The notes under the pieces are model-generated. The model saw nothing but the letters and a program-made list of their open reading frames with translations. It searched no databases and was not told the origin of the DNA. Positions 1 to 8,344 of a stretch of 52,500 bases of DNA are shown here, piece after piece (the first letter of the stretch is position 1; each line of letters begins with the position of its first letter). This DNA is from an uncultured Pelagibacteraceae bacterium (lineage in GTDB: Bacteria > Pseudomonadota > Alphaproteobacteria > Pelagibacterales > Pelagibacteraceae), in contig CACJYR010000004.1 of assembly GCA_902597675.1 (NCBI GenBank), positions 1 to 52,500 of the forward strand, read 5' to 3'. Position numbers and translations under genes: made by a program.

Positions 1-168
1 TTTATTTAAAATACTTAAATCAGTAATAAAATTATCAAAGATATTTCTATCAATTAAAACATTTCCTCCATATTTAATGACTATCAAGTCATTTTTATAT
101 TTTTCTATATATTTATTAACCTCGTTTATTGGAGGTCCGTTTTCAGGAAGAATTTTTTTTAAGTCCAT
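1..168 (-). CDS. argB: Acetylglutamate kinase, N-terminal part (cut by window edge)
   Basis: Reading leftward from the ATG at 168, the first 56 codons are open to the window edge. They contain VIKYGGN, the N-terminal nucleotide-binding signature of acetylglutamate kinase, which phosphorylates N-acetylglutamate in arginine synthesis. The start lies 20 bp past the yidC stop. In many alphaproteobacteria argB follows yidC with engB in between; here engB is absent from that position. argD, argF and argJ lie elsewhere in the window. Only the N terminus is visible, so the family call rests on this motif and the neighbourhood. Confidence 0.8.
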   Translation of the reverse strand, partial: MDLKKILPENGPPINEVNKYIEKYKNDLIVIKYGGNVLIDRNIFDNFITDLSILNK

Positions 169-188
169 TAATTGATTTAAATTAAAAT

Positions 189-1868
189 TTAGGTTGTCGT
201 TTTGACTGTTGTTCTTCTCATAATAAATACTTGCTGAGCCATTGTTAAAATATTATTAACAGTCCAGTAAATAACTAACCCACTTGGAAATGGTGCGAGT
301 ATTACAGTTAAGAAAAGCGGGAAGAAAGCAAAAATTTTAGCCTGCATTGGATCAGTAGGTGCGGGATTTAATTTTTGTTGCACCCACATTGAAACTCCCA
401 TTGCTACTGGCCAAGCCCCAATAACCAAGAAACTTGGAACGTCGTAAGGCAACAAACCAAAAATATTAAATATACTTGTAGGATCTCTCTCACTTAAATC
501 ATGAATCCATCCATAGAATGGCATTTGTCTCATTTCAATAGTGACAAACAAAACTTTATATAATGCAAAAAATACAGGTATTTGAACAAGAATTGGCAAA
601 CAACCTGACATTGGGTTTACTTTTTCTTTTTTGTAAAGAGCCATCATTTCTTGTTGAAGTTTCATTTTATCATTTTTATGCAACTCTTTTAGGCGAACCA
701 TTTCTGGTTGAAGAACTTTCATTTTTGCCATGCTTTTAAATGAAAAGTTAGCTAATGGGAAAAAAACTAAACGAATACAAATAGTGATAGCTATAATTGC
801 CAAACCATAGTTTCCAAGTAGTTTAAAGAAATAATCAATTCCATAAAATAGAGGCTTGGTTATGAAGTATAAAAATCCCCAATCAATAACTAAATCAAAT
901 TTATCTATGTTGAGTTTTTCAGCATATCCGTCTATCACATCCACTCTTTTTGCAGCAACGATAATTTGTAATTCTTCTTCAATTGAACTTTTTTCATTTA
1001 ATGCCAAAGGATCTGTAGAAATAAAATTTGCTCTAAATTTATTTTTATAGTCGAATGTTGTTTTAAACTCTTTATCTTTTGGAGGTATTAAGGAAGTAAT
1101 CCAATATTTATCACTTATCCCTAACCACCCTTTATTAGCTATTTTAGTAAACTTCTTTTCCTGAATATCATCATAATCCTCCTCTATTAATTCATCATCC
1201 AAAGTTGCAATGAGTCCTTCATGAAGAATTAAAAAATCAATTATTTCCGGAATTTCATTTCTTATTATTTGTCCATATGAGTAAAAATCATATTTATTAT
1301 TACTCTCATTAATTATCTTTTGTTTAACAGTAAAAAGATATTTATCATCTAACGATATTATTTTTTCAAATTTTAGACCCTGTCCGTTGGACCATGATAG
1401 TTTTATTGGAGACCCGTTTGTGAGTTTGTTATTACCTTCTATTGACCAAATTGTATCTGAGTTAGGAACATCAATATTTTTATCAGAAGTAACAAAACCA
1501 CTATCTATTAGATATCCCTCCTTAATATTTCGAGGTCCTAATAAAGTTACTCTTTGTTCATTATCGAGGGTTACTTTATAATTTTTGAAAGTTAAATCAT
1601 CAATTGATGCACCTTTTAATGATATTGAACCTATAATATTATCATTTTCAAATTGAATTCTTTCACTTTCTTTTAATGCATCATCTCGTGAAATTATAAT
1701 TTGTGTTTCCTTTTGCTCTAAACTTGGTGCATCACCGCTTTGTTCAATTTTTTCTTTTTCAACAATGTTTTGATCCACTGTTGATTTTTCTGGAACAAAG
1801 AATAATGCCCACAAAACAATTACAGCAGATGATAAAGCTATAGCCGCTATTGTATTTTTAGAGTCCAT
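189..1868 (-). CDS. yidC: Membrane protein insertase YidC
   Basis: The 559-residue protein has the YidC/Oxa1 plan. An N-terminal membrane anchor (about residues 7-25) is followed by a charged linker, a large periplasmic domain to about residue 330, and a hydrophobic insertase core with segments near 340-375, 420-440, 480-500 and 515-540. The core contains PMSGCLPILVQIPVFFALY, a typical family stretch. YidC inserts and folds inner-membrane proteins alone or with SecYEG. Its start codon overlaps the yidD stop (ATGA type), placing it in the rpmH-rnpA-yidD-yidC operon. Length is normal for a Gram-negative YidC. Confidence 0.97.
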   Translation of the reverse strand: MDSKNTIAAIALSSAVIVLWALFFVPEKSTVDQNIVEKEKIEQSGDAPSLEQKETQIIISRDDALKESERIQFENDNIIGSISLKGASIDDLTFKNYKVTLDNEQRVTLLGPRNIKEGYLIDSGFVTSDKNIDVPNSDTIWSIEGNNKLTNGSPIKLSWSNGQGLKFEKIISLDDKYLFTVKQKIINESNNKYDFYSYGQIIRNEIPEIIDFLILHEGLIATLDDELIEEDYDDIQEKKFTKIANKGWLGISDKYWITSLIPPKDKEFKTTFDYKNKFRANFISTDPLALNEKSSIEEELQIIVAAKRVDVIDGYAEKLNIDKFDLVIDWGFLYFITKPLFYGIDYFFKLLGNYGLAIIAITICIRLVFFPLANFSFKSMAKMKVLQPEMVRLKELHKNDKMKLQQEMMALYKKEKVNPMSGCLPILVQIPVFFALYKVLFVTIEMRQMPFYGWIHDLSERDPTSIFNIFGLLPYDVPSFLVIGAWPVAMGVSMWVQQKLNPAPTDPMQAKIFAFFPLFLTVILAPFPSGLVIYWTVNNILTMAQQVFIMRRTTVKTTT

Positions 1869-2107
1869 TATTTTTTAACTTTTATTTCTTTTTTTACGGG
1901 ATCAATTCCACCTTCTTTAAAAGGGTGGCATGAAAGAATTCTTTTTAAACTTAAATATCCACCCTTAAAAAAACCATAAGTTTTTAATGCTTCAATGCTA
2001 TAATCGGAACAAGATGGAAAGTACCTACAAGAGTTACCAAGTAATGGACTTATTAGGTATTTGTAACCCTGAATTAATTTTATAAATATAATTGTAAAAA
2101 TGTTCAT
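1868..2107 (-). CDS. yidD: Membrane protein insertion efficiency factor YidD
   Basis: This 79-residue protein carries the YidD signature: an amphipathic N terminus, then [15 protein letters not shown], then [13 protein letters not shown]. YidD is a small membrane-associated protein thought to assist YidC-dependent insertion. It sits between rnpA and yidC and overlaps both at start/stop codons, the standard arrangement, which implies translational coupling. Confidence 0.95.
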   Translation of the reverse strand: MNIFTIIFIKLIQGYKYLISPLLGNSCRYFPSCSDYSIEALKTYGFFKGGYLSLKRILSCHPFKEGGIDPVKKEIKVKK

Positions 2108-2448
2108 TATTTAATTTTTTTAAAATCCTGAAATAAGGTTTCTTTTATAATTTTAAATTCATTATTTAGCATAGTTGACTTAGCAATAACAAGATATGAA
2201 TAGTGATATTTTAGAGATATTTCTTTAACAGCATCATTCATAATATTCCTTAGTCTCCTCTTTATTTTGTTTCTCTTTACAGCATTTCCTATCTTCTTCT
2301 TAGTTACAAAAGAAATATTAAGTTTTTGATTATTTTTTTTATCTATATTACCAAAAAAAATTGTTACATATCTGTTTGATACTTTTTTCTTTTTGAGCAA
2401 AGTTTTAAAGTCTTCATTCTTTGAAAGAGCAACAATTTTGCTTTTCAT
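2107..2448 (-). CDS. rnpA: Ribonuclease P protein component
   Basis: This 113-residue basic protein contains the RNase P protein motif region [17 protein letters not shown] (about residues 52-68), the RNR signature that binds the RNA subunit. With M1 RNA (not in this window) it matures tRNA 5' ends. It starts 10 bp after the rpmH stop and overlaps yidD by one base. The order rpmH-rnpA-yidD-yidC is near-universal in bacteria. Confidence 0.95.
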   Translation of the reverse strand: MKSKIVALSKNEDFKTLLKKKKVSNRYVTIFFGNIDKKNNQKLNISFVTKKKIGNAVKRNKIKRRLRNIMNDAVKEISLKYHYSYLVIAKSTMLNNEFKIIKETLFQDFKKIK

Positions 2449-2458
2449 TGAGCTGGCT

Positions 2459-2620
2459 TTATTTTCTTCTTTTTTTTACAGTAGAGGATACTGTTAAATT
2501 TTTTCTTCCCCTAGCTCTTCTTCGTTTTAAAAGTTTTCTACCTCCCTTGGTTTTCATTTTCGATCTAAAACCATGGGTTCGGCTTCTTTTTTTCCTAGAT
2601 GGTTGATATGTTCTTTTCAT
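2459..2620 (-). CDS. rpmH: 50S ribosomal protein L34
   Basis: Translating the minus strand from the ATG at 2620 gives a 53-residue, very basic protein starting [18 protein letters not shown] and including [19 protein letters not shown]. These are the L34 signatures. Most L34 proteins are 44-46 residues, so this one has a slightly longer lysine/arginine-rich C terminus ([11 protein letters not shown]). It is the first gene of the leftward operon and is divergent from the membrane gene at 2709. The 88 bp between them must hold both promoters. Confidence 0.95.
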   Translation of the reverse strand: MKRTYQPSRKKRSRTHGFRSKMKTKGGRKLLKRRRARGRKNLTVSSTVKKRRK

Positions 2621-2708
2621 AAAAGTGGTTAAATTTATATAAAATTTCGCCCTTTATAATAATTAAATATATAAATAGCAAATAGAAGATTTATAAATAC
2701 CATGAACC

Positions 2709-3434
2709 ATGATGGAAAAAGCTAAGAAAATTAAAATAATAATAGGTTTATCATACTTAGTTTTACTTACTATATTTGTATTATTATTTTTTTCAGAATT
2801 TAGTATCCAAGAAATAACTTCTTATGACTTCATTAAAGATAACAGATTGTATTTTTTAAAATTAAAAAATTCTAATTTATTTTTAATATCTATAATTTTC
2901 CTAATTTTCACAATATTATGGGTTTTTCCATTTTTGGGATTTGGTTCACCAATCGCCCTCGTTGGCGGTTTCATATTTGGAAAGTGGATAGGTACTTTAA
3001 TTGTTGTTATTGGTCTAAGTTTTGGTGCTACACTATTATATTTATTTGGAAATTATTTTCTAAAAAACTACATAAGAGATAACTTTTTAAAAAAATTTAA
3101 AGAACTTGAAAATAGATTTAAAAAGTCAGAATTTATGTATTTATTAATTTATCGAATGATAGGTGGAATCCCATGGCAATTACAATGTCTTTTACCAACT
3201 CTTTTTAATGTTAGATTAAGAAATTATTATTTTTCAACTTTAATAGGGATCATTCCTGGGACATTTCTAATCGTTTCTATTGGAAGTGGATTAGATAAAG
3301 TTATCGAGCAGAACTCAAAAGTTCCAAAAATTGTTGATATAATAGTTTCTCCCGAAATTTATATTCCACTTTTAGCTTTTATAAGTTTAATTTTAATATC
3401 AATTATTTTGAGAAAATTTTTTTATAAAAATTAA
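2709..3434 (+). CDS. TVP38/TMEM64 family membrane protein
   Basis: This 241-residue protein has about five hydrophobic segments (near residues 8-28, 57-75, 80-110, 160-185 and 215-236). The core, with GFGSPIALVGGFIFGKWIG and later LPTLFNVRLRNYYFSTLIG followed by GIIPGT, matches the VTT (SNARE-associated/DedA-like) domain. Members are membrane proteins of poorly defined role, possibly lipid scrambling or transport. A second Met follows the first directly, so the start could be 2712. The TAA stop abuts the 3' end of a tRNA-Thr on the other strand. Confidence 0.85.
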   Translation: MMEKAKKIKIIIGLSYLVLLTIFVLLFFSEFSIQEITSYDFIKDNRLYFLKLKNSNLFLISIIFLIFTILWVFPFLGFGSPIALVGGFIFGKWIGTLIVVIGLSFGATLLYLFGNYFLKNYIRDNFLKKFKELENRFKKSEFMYLLIYRMIGGIPWQLQCLLPTLFNVRLRNYYFSTLIGIIPGTFLIVSIGSGLDKVIEQNSKVPKIVDIIVSPEIYIPLLAFISLILISIILRKFFYKN

Positions 3435-3508
3435 TGGTGCTCCCACCAAGAATCGAACTTGGAATTTATCCTTACCATGGACACGTTATGCCATTTAACT
3501 ATAGGAGC
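3435..3508 (-). tRNA. tRNA-Thr (GGT anticodon)
   Basis: The minus strand folds into a full cloverleaf. The acceptor stem is GCTCCTA/TGGGAGC with discriminator A and an encoded CCA (3435-3437). The D arm is GTTA/TAAC. The anticodon stem TGTCC/GGATA encloses loop ATGGTAA, so the anticodon is GGT (Thr, ACC/ACT codons). The T arm is CCAAG-TTCGATT-CTTGG. It lies on the opposite strand, directly against the stop of the TVP38 gene. Confidence 0.93.
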
Positions 3509-3608
3509 ATTAGGATCAATTCTATTTTTATTGATAATAGTGCATTTTTTCCAAATTATTGCCTTAATTTTTTGATTAATTTGATTTATATCTTACCAAG
3601 GAAATTTT

Positions 3609-3809
3609 ATGGGTATTCATTACGATTATAAATCAACCAAAAGTGCTAAGCTCATGGAAAAGCAAGCGAAAAGAGAGAAAAAACTTGCTGAAAAAAAAGC
3701 TAAAAGATTAGCAAAAGAAGGTCCTAAAAAAGATGATAATAAAGATAAAGCTTTAGATACATCTAAACCAATAACTTTAGATTTCCTTACTAATCCAAAT
3801 AAAGAATGA
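3609..3809 (+). CDS. Small conserved lysine-rich protein of unknown function
   Basis: This 66-residue ORF is preceded by AAGGA about 8 bp upstream. It begins MGIHYDYKSTKSAKLMEKQ, continues as a highly charged Lys/Glu/Ala helix (residues 15-50), and ends in a less charged segment, SKPITLDFLTNP. No enzyme motif is visible. Its stop overlaps the start of the next tiny ORF (ATGA) in the run leading to dcd and murA, so it is probably translated. I do not recognise a function. Nucleic-acid binding is possible from composition alone. Confidence 0.7.
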   Translation: MGIHYDYKSTKSAKLMEKQAKREKKLAEKKAKRLAKEGPKKDDNKDKALDTSKPITLDFLTNPNKE

Positions 3810-3907
3810 TTACTAAAAATAAAATTGAGCGCTTAAGCATTGCGCTTAGAAAAAATTTAAAAAAGAGAAAAATTTTTCAAAAAAAAAATAAAAAGAAAAC
3901 AAAATAA
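3806..3907 (+). CDS. Tiny basic protein upstream of dcd (33 aa)
   Basis: ATG at 3806 opens a 33-codon frame ending TAA at 3905-3907. The product begins [22 protein letters not shown] and is almost entirely a basic helix. Its start overlaps the previous stop (ATGA), and its stop overlaps the dcd start (TAATG), the usual spacing of real genes in this window. From memory, alphaproteobacteria carry short proteins of the type L-x-x-A-L-R-x-N-L-K-R-R-K in the murA neighbourhood; that comparison is not verified. Function is unknown. Confidence 0.55.
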   Translation: MITKNKIERLSIALRKNLKKRKIFQKKNKKKTK

Positions 3908-4467
3908 TGTCCATTCAACCAGACTCTTGGATAAAAAAAATGTGTAAAGAGCATAAGATGATCGAACCATTTTTGGATCATCAAGTCTCCGAGGGGAAAA
4001 TATCATATGGACTAAGTAGCATGGGCTACGATGTCAGAATTTCTGATGAGTATAGAATATTTACAAATGTTAATAGTTCGCTAGTGGATCCAAAAAACTT
4101 TTCTGATGAAAACTTTATTGAGCGAAATGGGCCATATTGTATAATTCCACCAAATTCATTTGTTTTGGCAAAGACCATTGAATATTTTAGAATTCCAAAG
4201 GATGTTCTTTGTATTTGTGTTGGAAAAAGTACTTATGCGAGAATAGGAATTATCTGTAATGTAACACCAATTGAAAATGAATTTGAAGGTAATATTGTTA
4301 TCGAATTAAGCAACACAACTCCTAACCCTGCAAAGATTTATTCAAACGAGGGTATTGCTCAATTTTTATTTTTTAAATCAGATACCCAGCCAGAAACAAC
4401 ATATAAATCAAAAAACGGTAAATATCAGGGACAAACCACCATACAGGTTGCTAAAATTAAAAAGTAA
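3907..4467 (+). CDS. dcd: dCTP deaminase
   Basis: The 186-residue protein has the trimeric dUTPase-fold signatures of dCTP deaminase. These are [13 protein letters not shown] at the N terminus, [23 protein letters not shown] (nucleotide binding), and [18 protein letters not shown] around the catalytic Glu. It deaminates dCTP to dUTP, feeding dTMP synthesis. Length is close to the approximately 190 of the bacterial enzyme. It overlaps the tiny ORF upstream and lies 3 bp before murA. Confidence 0.95.
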   Translation: MSIQPDSWIKKMCKEHKMIEPFLDHQVSEGKISYGLSSMGYDVRISDEYRIFTNVNSSLVDPKNFSDENFIERNGPYCIIPPNSFVLAKTIEYFRIPKDVLCICVGKSTYARIGIICNVTPIENEFEGNIVIELSNTTPNPAKIYSNEGIAQFLFFKSDTQPETTYKSKNGKYQGQTTIQVAKIKK

Positions 4468-4470
4468 TTT

Positions 4471-5730
4471 ATGGATAAATTTCTGATCAATGGTCCTTGT
4501 AAAATCAAGGGTAAAGTCTCGATTTCAGGTTCTAAAAATGCATCTCTACCAATTCTTGCAGCAACTTTATTATTTGACAAACCAGTAATTATTAAAAATT
4601 TACCTAGAGTAAGAGATATAGATACTATGCTTAATTTATTAAAATCTCTTGGATCAAAAATAATTTTATCTAAAGAAAGAAAAACTGCAAAAATTATTAA
4701 TAAAAAGAATATGAAAACTTTTGCAAGTTATTCACTTGTAAAAACAATGAGAGGTTCAATATTGGTGTTAGGTCCATTAATTTCTAAATTTCATAAATCT
4801 AAAACATCTTTACCTGGTGGATGTCTTATAGGTGCGAGACCTGTAAATTATCATCTTAGTGCATTAAAGAAGTTGGGAATGGAATATAAAATACGAGATG
4901 GTTATATTTTAGCGAAATCAAATGGAAGACTTAAAGGCAAAAAAATAAATTTCCCCAAAATTAGTGTAGGCGCTACAGAAAATTCTATAATAGCTGCATG
5001 TTTAGCAAGAGGCAAAACAATTTTAAAAAATTGTGCCGTGGAACCTGAAATTAAAGATTTAACAAAATTCTTAAGTCAAGCGGGTGCAAATATAAAATGG
5101 TCTGGAAGAACCTGCACCATCATAGGAGTAAATTCTCTCAATCAAACAAGTCATACAGTTATGGCTGATAGAATAGAGGCGGGAACTTTTTGTGTAGCGG
5201 CAACGCTTGCTAAAGGTAATTTACAAATTAAAAATTTAGACCCAAAAATAATTAATACTGAAATAGAACTATTAAAAAAAGTTGGGGCAAAGATTAAAAC
5301 TTCGGATAACAAAATTTTTATAAAAGGACCTGACAAAATCAAACCTATTCAAAATATAAAAACTAAAGAGTTTCCAGGAATTCCAACAGATCTTCAAGCT
5401 CAATTAATGGTATTAATGTGCAAGAGCGTTGGGAAAAGTTCTATAACTGAAAGTATTTTTGAGAATAGATTTATGCATGTTGCTGAGTTGCAAAGACTAG
5501 GCGCGAAAATAAATATTCAAAATAATAAAGCATTGATTGAGGGCAATACCAAATTTATTGGTGCTGAATTAATGTCTAGTGACTTAAGAGCCAGTGTTGC
5601 TTTAGTATTAGCCGCAATAGTGGCGAATGGTAAAAGTATTGTTGGAAGAGTCTATCACTTGGAGAGAGGATATGAAAATATTGAAAATAAATTACAAAAA
5701 ATTGGTGTTAAAATTAAAAGATTGAAATAA
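4471..5730 (+). CDS. murA: UDP-N-acetylglucosamine 1-carboxyvinyltransferase
   Basis: This 419-residue protein is the first committed enzyme of peptidoglycan synthesis, transferring enolpyruvate from PEP to UDP-GlcNAc. It begins with the SGSKNASLPILAATLL loop, carries the catalytic Cys in LPGGCLIGARPV (C118), and has the C-terminal DLRASVALVLAAI repeat typical of EPT enzymes. Because this Cys is present, fosfomycin sensitivity would be expected. The stop overlaps the next ATG by one base. The murA-DUF2948-hisD order is alphaproteobacterial. Confidence 0.97.
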   Translation: MDKFLINGPCKIKGKVSISGSKNASLPILAATLLFDKPVIIKNLPRVRDIDTMLNLLKSLGSKIILSKERKTAKIINKKNMKTFASYSLVKTMRGSILVLGPLISKFHKSKTSLPGGCLIGARPVNYHLSALKKLGMEYKIRDGYILAKSNGRLKGKKINFPKISVGATENSIIAACLARGKTILKNCAVEPEIKDLTKFLSQAGANIKWSGRTCTIIGVNSLNQTSHTVMADRIEAGTFCVAATLAKGNLQIKNLDPKIINTEIELLKKVGAKIKTSDNKIFIKGPDKIKPIQNIKTKEFPGIPTDLQAQLMVLMCKSVGKSSITESIFENRFMHVAELQRLGAKINIQNNKALIEGNTKFIGAELMSSDLRASVALVLAAIVANGKSIVGRVYHLERGYENIENKLQKIGVKIKRLK

Positions 5731-6122
5731 TGAGTAAATATTTAGCAAAAATAATTGCAAATGATCAAGAGGGGCTACAAATGATTTCTGCTTGTAGTTC
5801 TGGTGCAAAAGTTAAAGTGACAGATATAAAGTATCTTGAATCTAATAAGGTTTTTTTGTTATCAATTGAAAGAACTAAAATTGAAACTGATCAAGAGGGT
5901 AAGAAAATCAATAGTATCTGTCGATTTGATTTTGTTGATAAAGTAAGATCAAAAAATATCAATCAATCAAATAAAGATTTAGTTTTAGAGTTAATTGGAA
6001 TTGATTATTTGAAAAATAATGATGATTATGAAATAAATCTTATTTTTAATAATAATGCCCACATAGCTTTGACAACAGAAACTATCGAAGCGCGGCTTGA
6101 GGATCAAAACGAAATTAAATAA
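5730..6122 (+). CDS. DUF2948 family protein
   Basis: This 130-residue soluble protein sits between murA and hisD, the position typical of DUF2948 in alphaproteobacteria. Visible family features are LAKIIANDQEGLQMISACSSGAKV at the start, a central RFDFVDKV and a C-terminal TIEARLED. It lacks membrane segments and known catalytic motifs. It overlaps murA by one base and precedes hisD by 2 bp, so it is cotranscribed. Function is unknown. Confidence 0.85.
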   Translation: MSKYLAKIIANDQEGLQMISACSSGAKVKVTDIKYLESNKVFLLSIERTKIETDQEGKKINSICRFDFVDKVRSKNINQSNKDLVLELIGIDYLKNNDDYEINLIFNNNAHIALTTETIEARLEDQNEIK

Positions 6123-6124
6123 TT

Positions 6125-7408
6125 ATGAAAATATTAAATAGTAAAACTAAAAATTTCGACAAAAATTTGGATTATTTACTTTTTAAAAGGAGAAAAAGCA
6201 TCAAATCTGACAAAGTCTCTGTAACTAATATTATTAACGACGTAAAAAAGAATGGTGATAAAGCATTGATTAAATATGAAAAGAAATTTAATCGAAATAC
6301 CACAATCATTCCTAGTGCCAAAAAAATTACTAAGTTAATAAAATCTTTAAACCCTAAAGTTAAGAAAGCAATCGACACAGCCTATAATCGAATTTACAAA
6401 TTTCATTCTTTACAAAAATTTAAGAATATTTCGTATACAGATAAATTTAAAAACAAACTTGAATATAAATATTTACCATTAGATTCTGTTGCAATTTATG
6501 TTCCAGGTTCACTTGTATCTTATCCATCAAGTGTACTTATGAATGCTATACCAGCAATTGTTGCGGGAGTTAAAAGAATTGTAATGATAAACCCAGGTTT
6601 CAAGGGAAATCAAAATCCGGCTGTTTTATACGCAGCAAGAAAATGTAAAATTAAAGAAATTTACTCTATTGGTGGTCCATCTGCTATAGCAGCTGTCTCC
6701 TATGGAACTAAAAAAATTAAAAGAGTTGATAAAATAGTTGGACCCGGGAATTCATATGTAGCAGCGGCAAAAAAAGAAGTTTTTGGAGATGTTGGAATCG
6801 AAGGTATGACTGCAGGTCCTTCTGAAATAACTATTGTCTGTGATAAATTCTCAAATCCAGAATGGGCTGCAAGTGATTTAATCGGTCAAGCAGAACATGA
6901 TCCTCAAGCACAATGTATATTAATTTCAAAAGACAAAAAACTAATTAGTAAAGTCCAAATGGAAATTTTAAAACAATTAAAAAGTATTCCAAGAGAATCT
7001 GTGGCAAAAAAAAGTTTAAAGAGAAATGGAATTTTAATGTATGTAGCAAACGACAGTAAAATAATTAATATCGTAAATAAAATTGCACCTGAACACTTGG
7101 AATTAAACGTAAAAAACTACAAATCTTTGATACCCAAAATTAAGAATTCTGGTTCAATATGCTTAGGAAAATATGCAGTTATGGCAATGACAGATTATAA
7201 CATTGGATCAAATCATATATTGCCAACTAATGGGTCAGCAAAATATTCTAGTGGTATCAGCGTCAATGAATTTTATAAAAGAATTTCTTATATAAACTTA
7301 TCAAAAAAGGGTATTGAAAGTCTTGGGCCATCAGTTATAACTCTTGCAAATTACGAAGGGTTAGCAGGACATGCTCAATCTGTAAAAAAAAGAATAAGGA
7401 GAAAATAA
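6125..7408 (+). CDS. hisD: Histidinol dehydrogenase
   Basis: This 427-residue, zinc-dependent, NAD-linked enzyme performs the last two steps of histidine synthesis. Signatures are [39 protein letters not shown] followed by GPSEI, the catalytic pair in APEHLEL, and the zinc-site region [10 protein letters not shown]. Length is normal. It ends 2 bp before the TTG start of infA. hisS, hisZ and hisG lie a few hundred bases further on. Confidence 0.97.
   Translation: MKILNSKTKNFDKNLDYLLFKRRKSIKSDKVSVTNIINDVKKNGDKALIKYEKKFNRNTTIIPSAKKITKLIKSLNPKVKKAIDTAYNRIYKFHSLQKFKNISYTDKFKNKLEYKYLPLDSVAIYVPGSLVSYPSSVLMNAIPAIVAGVKRIVMINPGFKGNQNPAVLYAARKCKIKEIYSIGGPSAIAAVSYGTKKIKRVDKIVGPGNSYVAAAKKEVFGDVGIEGMTAGPSEITIVCDKFSNPEWAASDLIGQAEHDPQAQCILISKDKKLISKVQMEILKQLKSIPRESVAKKSLKRNGILMYVANDSKIINIVNKIAPEHLELNVKNYKSLIPKIKNSGSICLGKYAVMAMTDYNIGSNHILPTNGSAKYSSGISVNEFYKRISYINLSKKGIESLGPSVITLANYEGLAGHAQSVKKRIRRK
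7396..7401 (+). promoter_or_regulatory. Shine-Dalgarno site for infA
   Basis: AAGGAG lies 9 bases before the TTG at 7411, inside the hisD end. Strong Shine-Dalgarno sites are uncommon in this window. This one supports the non-ATG start of infA. Confidence 0.7.
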
Positions 7409-7410
7409 AT

Positions 7411-7626
7411 TTGTCAAAACAAGACTTACTTGAATTCAAAGGCAAGGTAACTGATTTACTTCCAAATGCTATGTTTAGAGTTCAGCTTGAAAATGGTCAT
7501 GTTGTAACAGCTCATACAGCTGGCAAATTAAGAAAAAACAGAATTAGAGTATTACAAGGTGATAATGTGACAGTCGAAATGACACCATATGACCTCACAA
7601 AAGGCAGAATAATCTTTAGGGGTTGA
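7411..7626 (+). CDS. infA: Translation initiation factor IF-1
   Basis: The 71-residue protein is a single S1/OB-fold domain with the IF-1 signatures [50 protein letters not shown]-1 binds the 30S A site during initiation. The start is TTG with a good Shine-Dalgarno. No ATG occurs before conserved residues, so TTG is preferred. Other alphaproteobacteria usually have extra genes between hisD and infA; here they are directly adjacent. Confidence 0.95.
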   Translation: MSKQDLLEFKGKVTDLLPNAMFRVQLENGHVVTAHTAGKLRKNRIRVLQGDNVTVEMTPYDLTKGRIIFRG

Positions 7627-7632
7627 CCTTTT

Positions 7633-7707
7633 GCCTCGGTAGCTCAGGAGTAGAGCAGAGCCCTGAAAAGGCTTGTGTCGGAGGTGCGAATCCTTCCCGA
7701 GGCACCA
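7633..7707 (+). tRNA. tRNA-Phe (GAA anticodon)
   Basis: The cloverleaf has acceptor GCCTCGG/CCGAGGC, D arm GCTC/GAGC, anticodon stem GAGCC/GGCTT around loop CTGAAAA (anticodon GAA), a normal T arm, discriminator A and encoded CCA at 7705-7707. It begins 6 bp after the infA stop and may be cut from the same transcript. Confidence 0.95.
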
Positions 7708-7782
7708 TCAAAATATCTTGAAATTAATTTAAAAGAACCTAACCTCATATCAAAATAAATAACTAAAGGACGAGTGAATAAG

Positions 7783-7995
7783 ATGAGTACAATACAAGGA
7801 AAAGTAAAGTGGTTTAACGGCAAAAAAGGTTACGGCTTTATAGAAAGAGACGATAAGGAAAAAGATGCGTTTGTACATGCAAGCGCAGTTAAAGCAGCGG
7901 GCATGAGATATCTTAATGAGGGTGATAAAATAGAATTTACTCTTGAAGATGGTCCCAAAGGCCCTTCAGCAGTAAATTTAAAAAAATTAGACTAA
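7783..7995 (+). CDS. Cold-shock domain protein (CspA family)
   Basis: The roughly 70-residue cold-shock protein has [18 protein letters not shown] (RNP1) and DAFVHASAV (RNP2). Such proteins bind single-stranded RNA and act as RNA chaperones. An in-frame GTG at 7774 would add three residues. The AAAGGA at 7765-7770 is 12 bases from the ATG and only 3 from the GTG, so I prefer the ATG; the exact start is uncertain. A strong terminator follows 19 bp after the stop, giving a monocistronic end. Confidence 0.93.
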   Translation: MSTIQGKVKWFNGKKGYGFIERDDKEKDAFVHASAVKAAGMRYLNEGDKIEFTLEDGPKGPSAVNLKKLD

Positions 7996-8014
7996 TTTTC
8001 TAAAATTATAAAAA

Positions 8015-8050
8015 GGGCGATATATCTACTCGTAGATATACGTCCTTTTT
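8015..8050 (+). terminator. Rho-independent terminator of the cold-shock gene
   Basis: GGGCG-ATATATCTA, loop CTCG, then TAGATATA-CGTCC is a near-perfect hairpin of about 13 pairs followed by TTTTT. It lies just after the cold-shock stop and is the clearest intrinsic terminator in the window. Confidence 0.85.
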
Positions 8051-8095
8051 CTTTTAGGGGTTGCATTATCGTTTTTTTTGTCTAAAAAGCATTCA

Positions 8096-8197
8096 ATGAA
8101 AAAATTTGAGATAAACAAATTAGCATCAAAAAGTACTTTAAGAAAAGTTCTTAAAGGAACTAGGAGAACTGCGCACACTCACTTCCATGCTGGCTAA
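8096..8197 (+). CDS. Candidate small basic protein (33 aa), uncertain
   Basis: The ATG at 8096 opens 33 codons (MKKFEINKLASKSTLRKVL, then KGTRRTAHTHFHAG) ending TAA at 8195. It occupies most of the otherwise gene-free 270 bp between the cold-shock gene and tRNA-His. A 6-bp hairpin, GCTGGC-TAAA-GCTAGC (8189-8204), covers its stop codon. There is no clear Shine-Dalgarno. It could instead be part of a noncoding RNA. No homologue is recalled. Confidence 0.3.
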   Translation: MKKFEINKLASKSTLRKVLKGTRRTAHTHFHAG

Positions 8198-8266
8198 AGC
8201 TAGCGAATAATCATTTATATTATAATTTTAAATAACAACAAAATAAGATAAAACAAAAAAGGATAT

Positions 8267-8340
8267 GCCTTGATGGTGAAATAGTATCACGTCGGTTTGT
8301 GGATCCGAAGTCGTAGGAGCGTAACCTACTCAAGGTACCA
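8267..8340 (+). tRNA. tRNA-His (GTG anticodon), no encoded G-1
   Basis: Acceptor GCCTTGA pairs with TCAAGGT (G1-U72), the discriminator is A73 and CCA is encoded (8338-8340). The D arm is GTGA/TCAC. The anticodon loop TTGTGGA gives anticodon GTG, with a T-T mismatch closing the loop at 31/39. The base before G1 is T, so the G-1 found in most tRNA-His is not encoded. Absence of G-1 with U72 and A73 is the established alphaproteobacterial state, read by a matching HisRS; hisS follows 4 bp downstream. Confidence 0.93.
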
Positions 8341-8344
8341 AAAA

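Noticed and set aside
8297-8344. Longer hisS frame beginning at 8297
   Set aside because: It runs through tRNA-His and adds 16 unconserved residues; the ATG at 8345 fits the family start.
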